Source of the DNA: Colletotrichum lupini
Taxonomy: Eukaryota > Ascomycota > Sordariomycetes > Glomerellales > Glomerellaceae
Length of the DNA: 64,000 nucleotides
NCBI RefSeq assembly: GCF_023278565.1
Contig: NC_064676.1
Span: 1,922,001-1,986,000, forward strand
Reading direction: 5' to 3'
The position numbers and the translations under genes are program-made. Below are positions 36,915 through 49,693 of the stretch, piece by piece. Each line of letters starts with the position of its first letter. Positions within the stretch are counted from its first letter, which is position 1. The notes under the pieces were generated by a model. That model made no database searches, had not been told where the DNA came from, and saw only the letters and a list, made by a program, of their open reading frames with translations.

Positions 36915-37715
36915 TTAAATCGACGAGGGATAGAGCATCACGCGAACGGATGCGCCGAAAGAGCGGGTGGGGAGGGGGTTGGAGAACTTGGCGCGGACGA
37001 CGCCAGAGTTGCCTGTTTCCTAGTATTAGCTGAGGGCTCGGTTTCGCGGGGGAAGTGTTCGATCGGAGGAGGCTGTATTTACCGTGAGGGCGGGTGACCT
37101 TGCCCCAGATGACGCGGATCTTGGAACCGCGGATCTCCTTCTGGGCCTTGTAGACGTAGGCGATCTTCTTGCCGAGGTAGAAGCTGCTCTCATATTAGCC
37201 ACCGTTTCGTGTCGGGCGTTGTGAGGGGAAAAGGCGTGGATTGGGTGACATACTTGGCGGCGTTGGTGTCGTCAACTCCCTCGATCTTGATCAGACTCGT
37301 CTTGGAGTGGGTGACGTGACGGCTACGCTGGTAGCTGAGGTGACGTCCCCTGAAACGCATGTTAGTTTCGATTCTTTCGGTTTGAAGTACATTTCGTCGC
37401 GCAAAGTTTCGGGTCGCTGAGGCATCGTTTGTCCAGGTGATGGGCGCAGTCGTATAGATCCACGAGTTGCGTCGTCGGTTCCGATGGGTAGAAAATCGAT
37501 TGGGTGCAACTTACTTGACGTATACTGCAGAGAATCATGTCAGTTGAAGTTCCATAATATGTAAACACCATAATGTGATATCTTCAGAGTGCTCGATGAT
37601 TGACCATATTCACAGGGTTCAAGGCAATGCGCGGCTCTGTTCGACATTGCAAACTTTTGCAGCAGGGGGATTGGACATCGAATTACTCACATCTGTGACC
37701 GGCTTCCGAAGGCAT
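36915..37715 (-). CDS. RPL33: 60S ribosomal protein eL33 (L33 / L35A)
   Basis: Five exons on the minus strand: 37715-37691 (25 nt), 37524-37515 (10 nt), 37349-37254, 37183-37083 and 37012-36915, giving 109 residues, the normal family length. The protein is a component of the large ribosomal subunit. Family sequence is intact from [20 protein letters not shown] through [20 protein letters not shown] and [20 protein letters not shown] to [11 protein letters not shown]. The second exon encodes just part of LYVK and is needed to keep the frame and the conserved N-terminus. The first two introns are 166 and 165 bp, longer than most here, as is common in fungal ribosomal protein genes. I looked for box C/D snoRNA motifs in them and found no convincing pair. 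The gene is divergent from G6PD across 4.1 kb. Confidence 0.96.
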
Positions 37716-40700
37716 TTTGGCGGTGGTTAGTATGTCGACGCTCCAACCAAAGGGACTCGAGAAAGGAAGGCAGAGGATTGTCGATGGACTAATACTCCGG
37801 GCGCTCGTCGTGGGTTGGCGATTTCGGTATGTTCGCTACGGGGGCCGATAGCCAATTTCGAATTTCGTCGGCGCACAATTAGGGCTGCGGAGGCACGTGA
37901 GATGACTAAGGTGAAGTGCAGACTCCACCCCACCTCAATTCAATCCATTTTTCGAGATAAGATAAGGTAAGCCATCTATTGTGGCTGGGATCAACAGGTG
38001 AGGCGCAGTCAGCCTTCCATCCTTCCACGTTCCGTCCGGGCGTTTCCAAATTTACCATTTCATGGATTTGTGTTTCTCGGCCAACTCGGTGTCAATCCCG
38101 CCCAGCTGCCGACCCGGGACCCAGTCTGGCCTGGACGCGTCTTTGCCGCTATTCAGCCCACACCGACTTGCCTCGCACCTTCATTCGCCCGAAGCCTTGC
38201 AGCCGCGGCGGATAAGATTTTGTCGTTGCGGGAGAAAATCCGTCAATGACAAATGCAATGATGCACCGCAACGTCCATTTATGTGTGAGCCTCACCGGAG
38301 CTCCTCAGCCCAGCACTGGTTACATACAGCAGGCAGTTGCCGGGGGTGGGGGTTGCCGAAGTGAAGGTCGGCCGTAACTGATGACCTATACCAACTTTCA
38401 ACTTTCGATAGAGAATGGCAAACTCGGAAACAGATGTGCGGCTCGACCGGAGTTCCAGAATACTTCAGGCCATCCGTTGGAGCTTGGACGGCCGAAACCG
38501 CGGAGTTGTGAGACAGTTGCAGGGCGGCCTTTCCTAGCAGTCCGACGTCCCAAGTATAAACCACACCCAGGTCCCAAAATCTCGCGGGATTCCCTGAACT
38601 GGATCGGCGTCTCTTTGGTATACACAAGAAGAAGAGGGAGGGGGGGGGAAAGGGGAGAGACAAAGTCTGATGGTCATGCAGGAAATGTCTCAAACATCTT
38701 CCACTATTGAGGTGTCAACCGAACCACGGATAATCCCACGCAACCTACCAGGAATTTCGGACCTTTGGAATTAGAACCGACGAAGACCGAATCGTGGGGG
38801 CCCAACCCAAGAGCGACTCCGGAGATGCTTCCAAATGCCCTGGCGGCGGCCGTGGTAATAAATGTCCGGCACAGGTTGAGCCGCCAGCTTCAACGATTGG
38901 AACGCCTCAAAGGGTGGGCTTGCGGCAATTTCTGGCCGCCAAACTCTGCCGATTGCCCAGCAGGTCTGCAGTAGAGCTTCATGCCACAGTTGCATTGGCC
39001 GGACCGGCAGCGGAATGGAGTTGTGGCAGCTGGCATGGAGACTTCTTGGAAGACCCCGCGGTGACAACATCGGAGCGATGAGAAGGGAAGGGAAGAGAAG
39101 GAAACGCACCATAGGCATATCCGCCTGCCCTGCAGCAGCGACAGATATGACTCTCCAATGCAACTGGGCCCGACACGGCGACGATACAGGCCAGAGTGTG
39201 ACAGGTCTGTCGTTACCTGACGGAGCACCGTTTCACACAGGCTGGCGACCCACGCTTTCCACAGCTTTCCTGAATTCCGCCCTCGCTTCTCAGCTACCCA
39301 GACCGATCTCATAAGCAGCAAAGTCCGATCGGGAGCCTCGGCGGTGTCCGGCGTTTGGAAGAGAGGGACTGGGAGTACCGCCGCATCAGCTGGGGCCGGA
39401 GATGGAGCCCAAGCCAAAATCCAAATGTTCAGCCATCAATGCTGGGCAGTCTTGCTGATGTTGGACCTTTTTTGGGGGCCCTAGTTATCTGAGGTCATAC
39501 CTATGTGTGGATGCTATGTTGACATGGTGACTGAGTTGGGGTGGTTTATTGCACGTATACCAGGTACCCAAGCAAGTGGGTGACAAAATCGATTTCCTGC
39601 TATTCATCTTGATGAATACCCCTTTCACTACTCATATCATTACTACTATCCCATTTGTATTAAAGTTCTTCTTATATACGTAGAGGAATATACTTTGTTC
39701 TAAAGATATTGATCTCAGTGATAATAGCGGTGGAACTGCTTGTCGTATTTGTCGAGCGGAAATCGATATTGTCACCTACTTGCCTGGGGCCGCGAATCCT
39801 GCACGTCTGCGCGGTGCATTGAAGCAAAGTGTGCGCTGGTGGGCTGAAGTTGCAGCGGCAGGGCTCTGAATCTTTTTTTAATGTTTTCCCATTTTCCTCT
39901 GATGTTTTATGTTTCTGGAGCTCCGGTGCGCTCTGACAGGCGTTGGTCCAACATTTCTGCTGCAGCTTGCATACGGAGGCACCTTAGCTCCTCTTCAGTC
40001 GAGGTACCCGATCTGCTCGAGAATCTTTTCATTTCTTTTCTTCGGGCAGGGGTCTGGCATGTACAGTACCTGCTGTTCTCACTCGCCCCTGGGTCTTTAG
40101 GATTCAAAGAATGGTGTCCCGAACCGGCGGGATAGAATAGCGACGCTTGCATACGGAGTAGATGTTGCACGATGATTGCTCTACAGAACCTATGTAACCA
40201 AGACAGGGCAGTCGCTTATTCTGAAATCAGATGCGGCAGAGAGACAGACACTCGCCAGTCCACTTACAACTTAGTGGGAGGGATTGGCTTTGTGCTGGGA
40301 ACCCAATTGCCCACCGTCTGGTCTTTGATGCCGTCAGCGCGCCGGACCAAACCAAGGTGGCATGGGCGTGAATGACTCTGTGCACACTGGAGCTATGCCA
40401 GGAAGCTATGACTAGGTATTCGTACATACCGCAAGGTTGAGCCGAGTCGAGTCGAGGGATCTACGGATGCTTGGGATGGTCGCTGCTCAGTCACCACTCA
40501 TCAGTGATCAGTGATCAGTGCTGATGGGCCGGGGAGCTTAAGACCGATAAATACGTATGAATCTCCGGGAGCGCTCAACATTTTGTCGACAAGACCGAGG
40601 AGGTGCCCCTCCTTTCTTCCCCTCCATTGACATCAACCCTGTTCAAGTCCCGCGCCCAAAGTCGACGAGGAGCAGACAGAATAACCCGGTGACATTGAAC

Positions 40701-41807
40701 GAGGGGGGCCGGAGGAGCCCTTGCCTCTCGCAAAAAAGCACCGAAAACCTGTAGAATAATCCACGAGAGCCCGCTCGCTCACTAATCCTCGCTCTCCGTC
40801 TCCGTGCGCTCTCAGCTCCTTGCCGTGTCTCTGTCTCTCTCTCTCCACACAGCTTGTTCCTCCGTCCAAGTTCAACTCCACGTCCTTGACGGTCCGGCGA
40901 GAGCGGGCGGGCGCTTTTCAGGCTTGGGCTGTCTAAAATCACAAAGACAACCTGTGCCAACCTCTGTCTCACCAGTGTGCTTCCATTGTATAGGTATCCA
41001 TATGCCTACCTTACCGGGTAGGTACCGCTCAGTAATGCCGCCGAAATCGACTTGATCTATCAATTATCCACTTGCCCATCGAGGGAAGCCTACCCACCTT
41101 CACCAGAGTGATTCGCTCTCAAGCGCAAAAGGGCGAGCCGCGGTGCGGTTGCGGGACTCGACAACTTCAACAAGTATCAAAGTACAGTACATGGCACGCT
41201 AAGGCGGCACCAAGAGGTGGGCTGCAACTGTGAGTAAGCTCCCCCTGGCTCCCGTACTGCTTTGACAAACCCCGTCGGGATGCACTAAACGCGGTATGTT
41301 GACCTGATCTCAGGCTAAGTATCTTTTTGGCTTTTTGCCGTCTTGTCTGTCCCGGTCTTTGTACGGTACTCGCTCCCCTGAGACTCTAAACTCCCCCCCA
41401 AAGTCCCCCTCTTTTTCCTCCAGCGCCTTCGCGCCGCACCACGCTGCCATGCCCTGCCTGGCGTACCACCACGGTACGGATACCGCGTAGGTACCCATAC
41501 CTTATCCCAATTCACCCCATCCACACATGCGTCGGGTCCGTTCTGTCGTACCCATTCACCCCTCTACACCCCTACCTCAGAGGTGAGGTACATCTGTGCT
41601 TCGTCATTACTAAATACCCCAATCCATCCGTCCCGGATTCCGCCCAGCATCTCTTTCCAAACCCTTCCCAGCTCGCTCTTCTGCCCTTCTGCTTGCTAAC
41701 TTTGGTTTCCTGCTGTAGAGGCTTTGCTTTCCCCCTTCTTCTCTACATCTCTCATCCAAAGAAACATTCATAGTCGAGCCAGCTTCATCACTGACATCAC
41801 ACACACC
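37716..41807. other. 4.1 kb divergent intergenic region, eL33 gene / G6PD
   Basis: No ORF here resembles a known protein. Contents that can be seen: triple TCAGTGA-type direct repeats at 40500-40520, an inverted CCTACC...GGTAGG element at 41005-41022, and a CT-rich stretch from about 41330 to 41800 that probably marks the G6PD promoter and leader. The remainder may be regulatory or hold an unrecognised non-coding gene. Confidence 0.4.
40498..40520. repeat. Short direct repeats TCAGTGA
   Basis: Three overlapping copies of TCAGTGA/TCAGTGC occur head to tail, ending in CTGATGGG. Confidence 0.6.
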
Positions 41808-43756
41808 ATGGCCGATCACACCTCCGCCGCAGCGTATGTCACCCCGCCTTCCTACCCCACCAACATTCCCTTCCGCTGTGCTTTGCGATTCCGGAGGTTC
41901 ACTCACCATCGCTGTCCGACCTGAAATCCGGCAATTTGGGTTGTGCTAGAATGGCAATGGCCTCGTTCTGGTTTATCGGTGTGCGAGTTTGGCTGACAAT
42001 GGCGTTAATTACACAGTTCTATGGAGCTCAAGGAGAACACCGTCATCGTTGTTCTCGGTGCTTCCGGAGATTTGGCAAAGAAGAAGACTGTACGCGAATG
42101 AGAGCCTCCTCATGGCCGGAAAATCTGCTGACATTTCTATAGTACCCTGCTCTGTTCGGTCTGGTACGAACTTCACGACCGCATTGACATGCCTCTCCCA
42201 CGGATATGGCGAGCTAACCCGGCGCAAATAGTACCGAAACCAGTTCCTCCCCAAGGACATTAAGATTGTCGGATATGCGCGGACAAAGATGGACCACGAT
42301 GACTACATCCGCCGCATCAGATCCTACATGAAGACACCCACAAAGGAGATTGAGCAGCAGCTCAACGACTTCTGCAACCTCTGCACCTACGTCTCTGGCC
42401 AGTACGATAAGGACGAGTCATTCCAGAACCTGACCCGGCACCTCGAGGAGCTCGAGCAGGGCAAGCCTGAGACTCACCGTCTCTTCTACATGGCACTTCC
42501 CCCCAGTGTCTTCACCATTGTCTCCCAGCATCTCAAGAGATGCTGCTACCCCACCAAGGGAATTGCACGCGTTGTCGTACGTGCCGCCCACGTTGAATCT
42601 TCGCCCGTTGCTTATGGAGATGCTGACATGATGACGTCTGCAGATTGAGAAGCCCTTTGGTAAGGATCTTGCCAGCTCCCGGGAGCTTCAAAAGTCCCTC
42701 GAGCCCGACTGGAAGGAGGATGAGCTCTACCGCATTGACCACTACCTCGGCAAGGAGATGGTCAAGAACATCCTTATCCTTCGCTTCGGTAACTCCTTCT
42801 TCGGCTCCACCTGGAACAGGCAGAACATCGACAACGTCCAGATTACCTTCAAGGAGCCCTTTGGCACCGAAGGCCGTGGCGGTTACTTTGACGAGTTCGG
42901 TATCATTCGCGATGTTCAGCAGAATCACTTGCTTCAGGTCCTCACCCTGCTCGCCATGGAGCGCCCCATTTCCTTCGCCTCGGAGGACATTCGTGACGAG
43001 AAGGTGCGCGTTCTCCGCGCCATGCCCGCCATCGAGCCCAAGAACGTCATCATCGGACAATACGGCAAGTCATTGGACGGCAGCAAGCCATCGTACAAGG
43101 AAGACGATACTGTCCCCAAGGACTCGAGGTGTCCCACTTTCTGCGCCCTTGTCGCATACATCAAGAACGAGCGCTGGGATGGCGTTCCGTTCATCATGAA
43201 GGCCGGCAAGGCCCTCAACGAACAAAAGACTGAGATCCGTATCCAGTTCAAGGACGTTACCTCGGGTATCTTTAAGGACATTCCCCGCAACGAGCTTGTC
43301 ATGCGCATTCAGCCCAACGAGAGTGTCTACGTGAAGATGAACTCCAAGCTGCCCGGTCTCAGCATGCAGACTGTCGTCACCGAGCTTGATTTGACCTATC
43401 GCCGCCGCTTCTCTGACCTCAAGATCCCCGAGGCTTATGAGTCATTGATTTTGGACTGCCTGAAGGGCGACCACTCTAACTTTGTCCGTGACGACGAGCT
43501 GGACGCCAGCTGGAGAATCTTCACCCCTCTGCTACACTACCTGGACGACAACAAGGAGATCATCCCCATGGAATACCCCTATGGTTAGTCTTCGAAGTGT
43601 GTACGCTCTGTAGCCAGCTCTTTCTAACCATTTCCAGGATCTCGTGGCCCTGCTGTCCTCGACGACTTCACCTCCTCCTATGGCTACAAGTTCAGTGATG
43701 CGGCTGGATACCAGTGGCCTACTACCTCTGCTCAGGCCGCCCCGAACAAGTTGTGA
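41808..43756 (+). CDS. gsdA: Glucose-6-phosphate 1-dehydrogenase
   Basis: Six exons, 41808-41833, 42017-42089, 42143-42163, 42232-42576, 42644-43583 and 43638-43756, giving 507 residues. The enzyme oxidises glucose 6-phosphate with NADP+, the first and committing step of the oxidative pentose phosphate pathway, and supplies cytosolic NADPH. The nucleotide-binding motif GASGDLAKKK and the IEKPFGKDL block are present. The active-site segment RIDHYLGKE (residues 185-193, with the catalytic and binding histidines, aspartate and lysines of the family) is intact. Exon 3 is only 21 nt (YPALFGL) and is required to keep the conserved KKTYPALFGLYRNQFLP junction. Exon 1 supplies just MADHTSAA. The stop TGA lies inside GTGAGT, a strong splice-donor consensus. 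The symbol follows Aspergillus usage; yeast calls it ZWF1. Confidence 0.97.
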
Positions 43757-45349
43757 GTAAAACTAAGTGCGCGCCTTAGCGTAGCTATCATACATAGAAG
43801 AATTGATTCTAAAGGATGTCTACGAGCAGTTGAGCAAACCCCTCCACCCCCGCTACACCAACTACAAAAAACCACACTTTCGGCCAATGCACCCGCGATA
43901 TCCCACTGCGCCGCCTATGGCATTCGCAACGTATCATAACCATCGAAGGGAGGGCATAGATTTCAAATGAAGACGACATAAATAAGGGAAGCCAGGAGGA
44001 AAGCCCACGGGTGAACACTGGTAGGACGATGGACATTTCTTCGCTTTGCTTGGCCGGTTCAGAGAGGATAGAAAATCAATGAGATTCACGTTTCTAATGA
44101 TCAAAACTGTCTGTTCCTTACACTTGCTATGATTGACGAACTCTCGTTCCAAGAACGGTTCGTATCCGAAAGGTATACCAAGACACGACTGTCCTCGACA
44201 GAGCCGGGGTGACGAGGGTACTCACTTAGTAAGGTACCTAGAGCAACGAGTCAGTCACTGTTGAAAGCGTAGGTATTCATAAGAACGTCATTGTGGGAAA
44301 TCTTGGACACATGCAATGAAGTTTTGATGCAACGAGCCAGCCCAGAATGCAGCTTACAGCAATGTTCGATCTCTAGGCTTGTAACTCAAGAAAGGTACAC
44401 GGATTTGGTCCTGAAAGGTGCAAAATGGCCATCGTGACTTTACAGCTGGAAACGATATATGAAGGGTACATGCCAGGATTAAGTGACTAGCTAGGTGAGG
44501 TACCGAAGTATTTCGAGGAGCTCCTACCTCAAACAAAAGTACGGTAGTTGATAAGATAAGGTTAATCTGCTAAATACGGTTAAGGTGGTTTGCGGCTTGG
44601 AGTTGCACGGTGGACCCCATGGCTGTCCTATTGGCGGAGATCACATGACACCCCGACCCGGATGAACAGCAGGGACAGTCGACTGCTGGCGCCTGCCCGT
44701 AGGCGTGGCTGTCCGAGAAAAATGCTGAAGGCTCGGGTTGCACCGTGACCGATCTAGTTCCCGCCCTGCTTGTATGCCTGGCTGCACGCTCTCACCATCG
44801 CATCACCACTTGCCCAATTACCTAGCAGTCAACAAACTGAACGTTTTTGCGCGGCCCGACTTCCACGACCCTTCGGAGACTCCGTATGCACCGAATACCT
44901 CGACTTGCGAATTACTCTCCACGGAAATCAACGATACAATTCCGACAACGATCTCGCGTCCTCCCCCCCATCGACGATCGACGCTAGGTCGATTCCTCCA
45001 ATTGACCACGACCTCATCGCGTTTCAACGACACCACACTTGCGCCTATTACCTACGAAACCTCGGCGACTGAACTTCTACTACGTGTATCGCGTCCCTCT
45101 TTGAAACTTCGGTTTCTTAGTTGATGCGATTGCGCTGTCCTGCTGGCTTGCGCATCCGGCGCCGATGACTGAATCCCGTCTGACGGCCACCTCGGACCGG
45201 GACCAGCATTTCATTATCCTCCCTTGCTCATCTGGCACAGCTTCACTCAGCATTAGTATTCCATAATCTATCGAACAGGCAAGAATCAAGTTCATATTTT
45301 GGGGGGCCGGTCGTGACGCAGGCAACGAGGCAGGAAGGGCCCTCCCCCG
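43757..45349. other. Intergenic, G6PD / MED14
   Basis: A 1.6 kb tandem spacer with the G6PD 3' UTR and the MED14 promoter. AGGTACCTA is at 44232-44240 and a related element is near 44500. Open frames at 44738-45124 are unrecognised and low-complexity; I see no gene. Confidence 0.4.
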
Positions 45350-48300
45350 ATGCCTGGAATCGTCAACATGGAGAATGGGGGTTTGAACGGCACACATCCG
45401 AACCATGACAGAAACCTAAAGGTCAACGGCGCCAATGGTGGAACGATGGAAGGACAGCCGAATAAGGGCAAGGCGCCAGCCGACACCCCTGGGGCCGGTA
45501 ACATGGCGAATGGCCTTTCCGGCGGAAACTCTCAAAACGACTCCCAAGGAAAGCAACAATCGCAGATGTCGACCGGGTTGACATTACAGCAAAAACCGAG
45601 GATGAACGACCTACCCGAGGAGATTGTGCACATCACCCAGGGGTACATTCCACTATCGACGATTGTCGCGCGACTGGCGCAACACACCCACGAAGAGCTA
45701 CAGAAGACCGTCATCGAAATGGGTTCCATCAAGTGGGCACCTCCTGCAGTGAACGGGAATACACCCCATGGCAGCGATGCACCTGACGATATGTCAGAAG
45801 GAAATAAGAGAAAGAAGATGCTCATGATCAAGTTTGCACAAGACGCACATTCCAAATGGGTCAAGGCCCTCGTCATTACGGACTGGAGCAAGAACGCGGA
45901 GGCTGTTAGCAAGCTTATCGACATCAAGGCACACATTGACTCGAAACGTATGCTATATGACTACTCCCAGGACTTGCTGATTGACCTGAAGCGTTCGCTG
46001 GACAACGCCCGACTTCCCAACCCTGACTTGAAGACGGCTCTGCAAGTCCTAACGACTGGTGAAGCATCATGGATTCCAGAGGTAGGTTATCCGGATCTTG
46101 TCGAGGCGGAGATGGGAGCTAATCTGTCGTAGCCTGGATATATACCACCACCGCCATTGACAGCAGAAGAACAGCTGAAATGGATCGATGATCTTAACAC
46201 GATGCTCTCTCTTCGCCTGAATCTGGAAGACTACGACAAAATACCACATCAGTTCAAGAATTACAGTATTCAGTCTGGTAGAGTCACTTTCGTAGTGAAG
46301 GGCGAGTTTGAAGTGGATTTGACAATCGCCGATGAGGACTTTACCCAACAATTCTGGTTCATTGACTTCCGATTCGCCTTTTCGCCATCGTCAAGCAAGC
46401 TCTCTGACGCGCTGGTGTCATTCCTCGAAGCACACGTTAACGAAACCCTCGGAAAGGAAGGTCTCGAAGGGTGCTACCGATTTCTGCACGAGTTTGTGCT
46501 CACGCACAAGATCAGCGAGCTCAGGAGACAGGCCATCGAGCTGAGTCGAAGCACATGGACTGGCACGTTGATGGTGGAACCTCTCAACAGAGCCTTAGCC
46601 CTACAATACTGGACCACTCGATACGGAGCCAACGGACCAAAGAGCTGGGTCATGATTGCAGTGAACAGTGCCAAGAAGACGAATGGGCAGACTGATTCGA
46701 AGCACTCCAGTCGATTAGTTGCACGCTGGTACCGGGACAACAAGGAAGTCAAGGATGTGTTCCTGCCATTTGATGTGGACAACTTGTGTGCCGAAGACCT
46801 CCTCAAGACAGCAGTGGCCAGACACGTTGAGCACATTCTGTCATCCATCCACACCAAGCTTCTATCATATCCTCGGTTCGTCAACAGGGAGTCCTCGATG
46901 ACTTTGACAGTCTCTCAAATGGAGCCGATGGAATCATCCTTGAGCATGCAACTGGGCCCTCGGGATAACGTTACACTCCTTATACAACCCATCACTGGAT
47001 TCGCCGCGATCAAGCCTCACGCGAAATATACACTACAAGGAGAAACCCGCCTCAACTACGGCGGCAAAGACCCCGCAGAGGACGGAGTTACCTGCCTGGA
47101 GAACATCAGATGGGGCTATTTCATTGAAGAGTGCAGCCGCAGAGGACGAAGTGTGGGCTGGAAGACTTGCAAGAGTCCCCTTGGTGGCGAAGACATCAAG
47201 CAAATCATTCGGACTCGTGAGGCATTCCAGACTATTTTCATGCAGCGCCAGAGCCTAGATCAAAGCTGGTTCGTTATGGTGTCCTTGAGCCTGAGTGGCG
47301 ACGAATGGTGGCTGCTTGATATGTAAGTTTACACTCCTGAGAGGCACTGGATCAGCGATACTAACGATGATAGTGACCGCAACACGCCAACACGTCCACT
47401 CAAGTTTCATACCAAACTACAACTCACTCGAGGGCAACCAGATCTGGATGATGCCTTCTGGTCTCACCTGACACTCTTTGTGACTGGCATCGTTCAACAG
47501 GCTACTGACTTGGAACACTTACATAAGGGCAAGATCCAATACTTAATGAAGGAGTCTACTAATTACGCACTGCCACAACAAGTACGGCTTCCGTCTCTGG
47601 TCATCAAGCTGTCCCAGATCTTGGGGTCATCAGAATCAGGCGCACAGGATGGCCCCAAAGACACCTCGAGGCAATTGGGCAAACAGGACTCATCTTGGGC
47701 GCAGGATCAAGTCGAAGTGAAGTTCAAGGGACTTCAAACTCGGCCTACAGCCGCCCAGGGCCAAGATGGCAATGCTCCCTCGGCTGCGGAGGTGCTTGAG
47801 AACGCCGAACTCAACACTATTGTTGACGCCATTGTCCGGGTCAAAGACAAGACTAAATTTGCACTGCTCAAGGGCCGTATCGACCGCAACGTCTCCTTCA
47901 GTCCCAAGAAGGGCGAATTCATATTCCGCATACGCTACTTGGTTGGGCAACCTATTCTAGAGACTTTGACAACCCATGTCAAGTCTATTGATCGCCTTGT
48001 AGGCTTCCTCGAGGCCATGAGCAAAGCAAGGGGTTCTGTTAAGTGCGAAAGAGTCAGCCTTCAGCAGGTCGTCTTCACGTACAGCGATATCACAATGCCA
48101 GGCGAGAGCGATCAGACTCAGAAGCCAAAACGCTGGAGGGTATCCCTCGACTTGGCTAAGAGTCAGATTAGAATGTCCCTGGAGAAGGGGAACCCGCACG
48201 CGAGAGTTCTTGACCTACTCACGACGTTGGTGAATACCCAGGACGGACTCAGAGTCTTAATCTTTTATATGCCGGTACTCCTCCCAGTTCTGAGGACCCT

Positions 48301-48826
48301 CGAGAATATCGAATCGAAATGGGAACCCCTCGAAACAACCAACCAAGGTCGCGTCGAGATCTTCACCAGGTCCATCGACTGGATTGCTCTTCGTTATACT
48401 CTGCCTAGTCCGACAGGCGAGCCTCGAGTTTTGGTACTTGAGATACGAAGCAGGATGCGGCGCAACGAGATGTGGTGGAATTTCACTCGTGCAACACAGG
48501 GCGTGGTGGCCCCTGACGAGGAGTTCAACAAGATCCTGAAGGGAGTTTGGGAATCTCACGGCAATGGCTGGAGAGGTCTTAGGACGAGCGCAGCCTCGCG
48601 GCCTGGCCCAAGCACCATGGAGTTGCTCACGAAGCTCGACGACCTGGTGCGAGCATACGCTGTGACTGGTGATGTTAGCAGCGCACCATCAACCGAGGGC
48701 CAACCGACACAAACCAGTCAATCAACTTCAATCAATCAGTCTTTTGGAACGCAGCCAACGAGCGTGAGCCAAGGGAGCAATAGGAACGGTGGAGGAAGTA
48801 AGCAAGCGCCCTTGGTCCTCGATTGA
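45350..48826 (+). CDS. MED14: Mediator complex subunit 14 (Med14 / Rgr1)
   Basis: Three exons, 45350-46081, 46133-47322 and 47374-48826, giving 1124 residues. Med14 is the architectural backbone joining head, middle and tail modules of Mediator, the RNA polymerase II co-activator. The N-terminal 80 residues are Gly/Asn/Gln-rich. The family-defining block PEEIVHITQGYIPLSTIVAR starts near residue 88 and continues through WVKALVITDWSKNAEAVSKL and RLPNPDLKTALQVL. The long remainder is the RM1/RM2-like repeat and tail-contact region, ending in a Ser/Thr/Gln-rich tail. Intron 1 is 51 bp and intron 2 is 51 bp, both with consensus ends. ATG 45350 is the longest start; ATG 45368, six codons later, has a better context (A at -3) and may be the true one. 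Confidence 0.94.
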
Positions 48827-49693
48827 GTGCCTGCAGGCAAGAGACACGGAATTAGATGCAGGGAGGGGAGCATCAGCGTAGCCACGTGGGCAGAGAGACT
48901 GCCCAACAGCGTTGCATAGACCTTGGCCCAGAAGGGGCGTGGTTTGGATGCGACGGTGTATTTGTTTTCTTCTTCGATTCTTCGATTCATCATTAGTATT
49001 TAGTGACGACGTGATACCAACGGGACGGGGTATACGATACTTGGAAGCCAAGGCGGTTGTGAAGCACGCGCGCAGAGGAGCGGTGCCTGTAAAAGAAAGC
49101 CCGGGCCGGTTTGGCCCAGGGACCGGTAGATGGTTCCCCCCCAAAAGATACCTCGAAAACATTCGTAAAGTCAATCGTGTCTGTCTGTCCTCTACTGCGT
49201 AGCGTAAGCCTTCGGTGGTGATGTATTTTCATACAAAGGTGACCCCCCTCCTTGCTATGTACGGAAAGAAAGGGTGAGCTTTTCTACGTACCTACGTGCC
49301 TGCAGTAAACAAAAGAGTAATCTACTCTCCTTCTACCATTGGAAACCCCCTTTATCATGGTGATTGAAGTTTATCATGAAAAGACAACACAGGGAGTGCA
49401 AAGGTTTCGAAAAACAGATTGATTTCGACAATGACAATGATAGACAGTGATGCAAAACACGAGCTCGAGACATGATTGGCAGCAGGTTCTCACGTCATAC
49501 AATTGTTACCATGACTGTCTTTGGAAAAAAAATCATGAAACAGCAAAGTCGACGATGCTTTTTAGTCTACATTTATGATAATATCTCAAATCTTGGATAG
49601 TACAAGAACCCAGACTGATGATACAAGCGGATAGACAACTATTCAACACATGGGCAAACTCCTCCAGCCCACGTCTTCTTCTTTCCTCCTTTT
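48827..49693. other. Convergent 3' spacer, MED14 / HEM14
   Basis: An 867 bp tail-to-tail region. No gene or RNA feature seen. Confidence 0.45.

Noticed and set aside
37350..37690. Box C/D snoRNA inside the eL33 introns
   Set aside because: CTGA boxes occur but no acceptable RTGATGA box and no terminal stem were found on the sense strand.
38890..39417. 175-residue minus-strand ORF between the eL33 gene and G6PD
   Set aside because: Overlapping ORFs in several frames with no recognisable domain; not supported as a gene.
46082..46132. Reading MED14 exon 1 through its intron as the natural C-terminus
   Set aside because: The open frame runs on for 16 codons only to a TAG that is itself the splice acceptor. 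Splicing restores a long Med14 protein, so the short version is not the main product.
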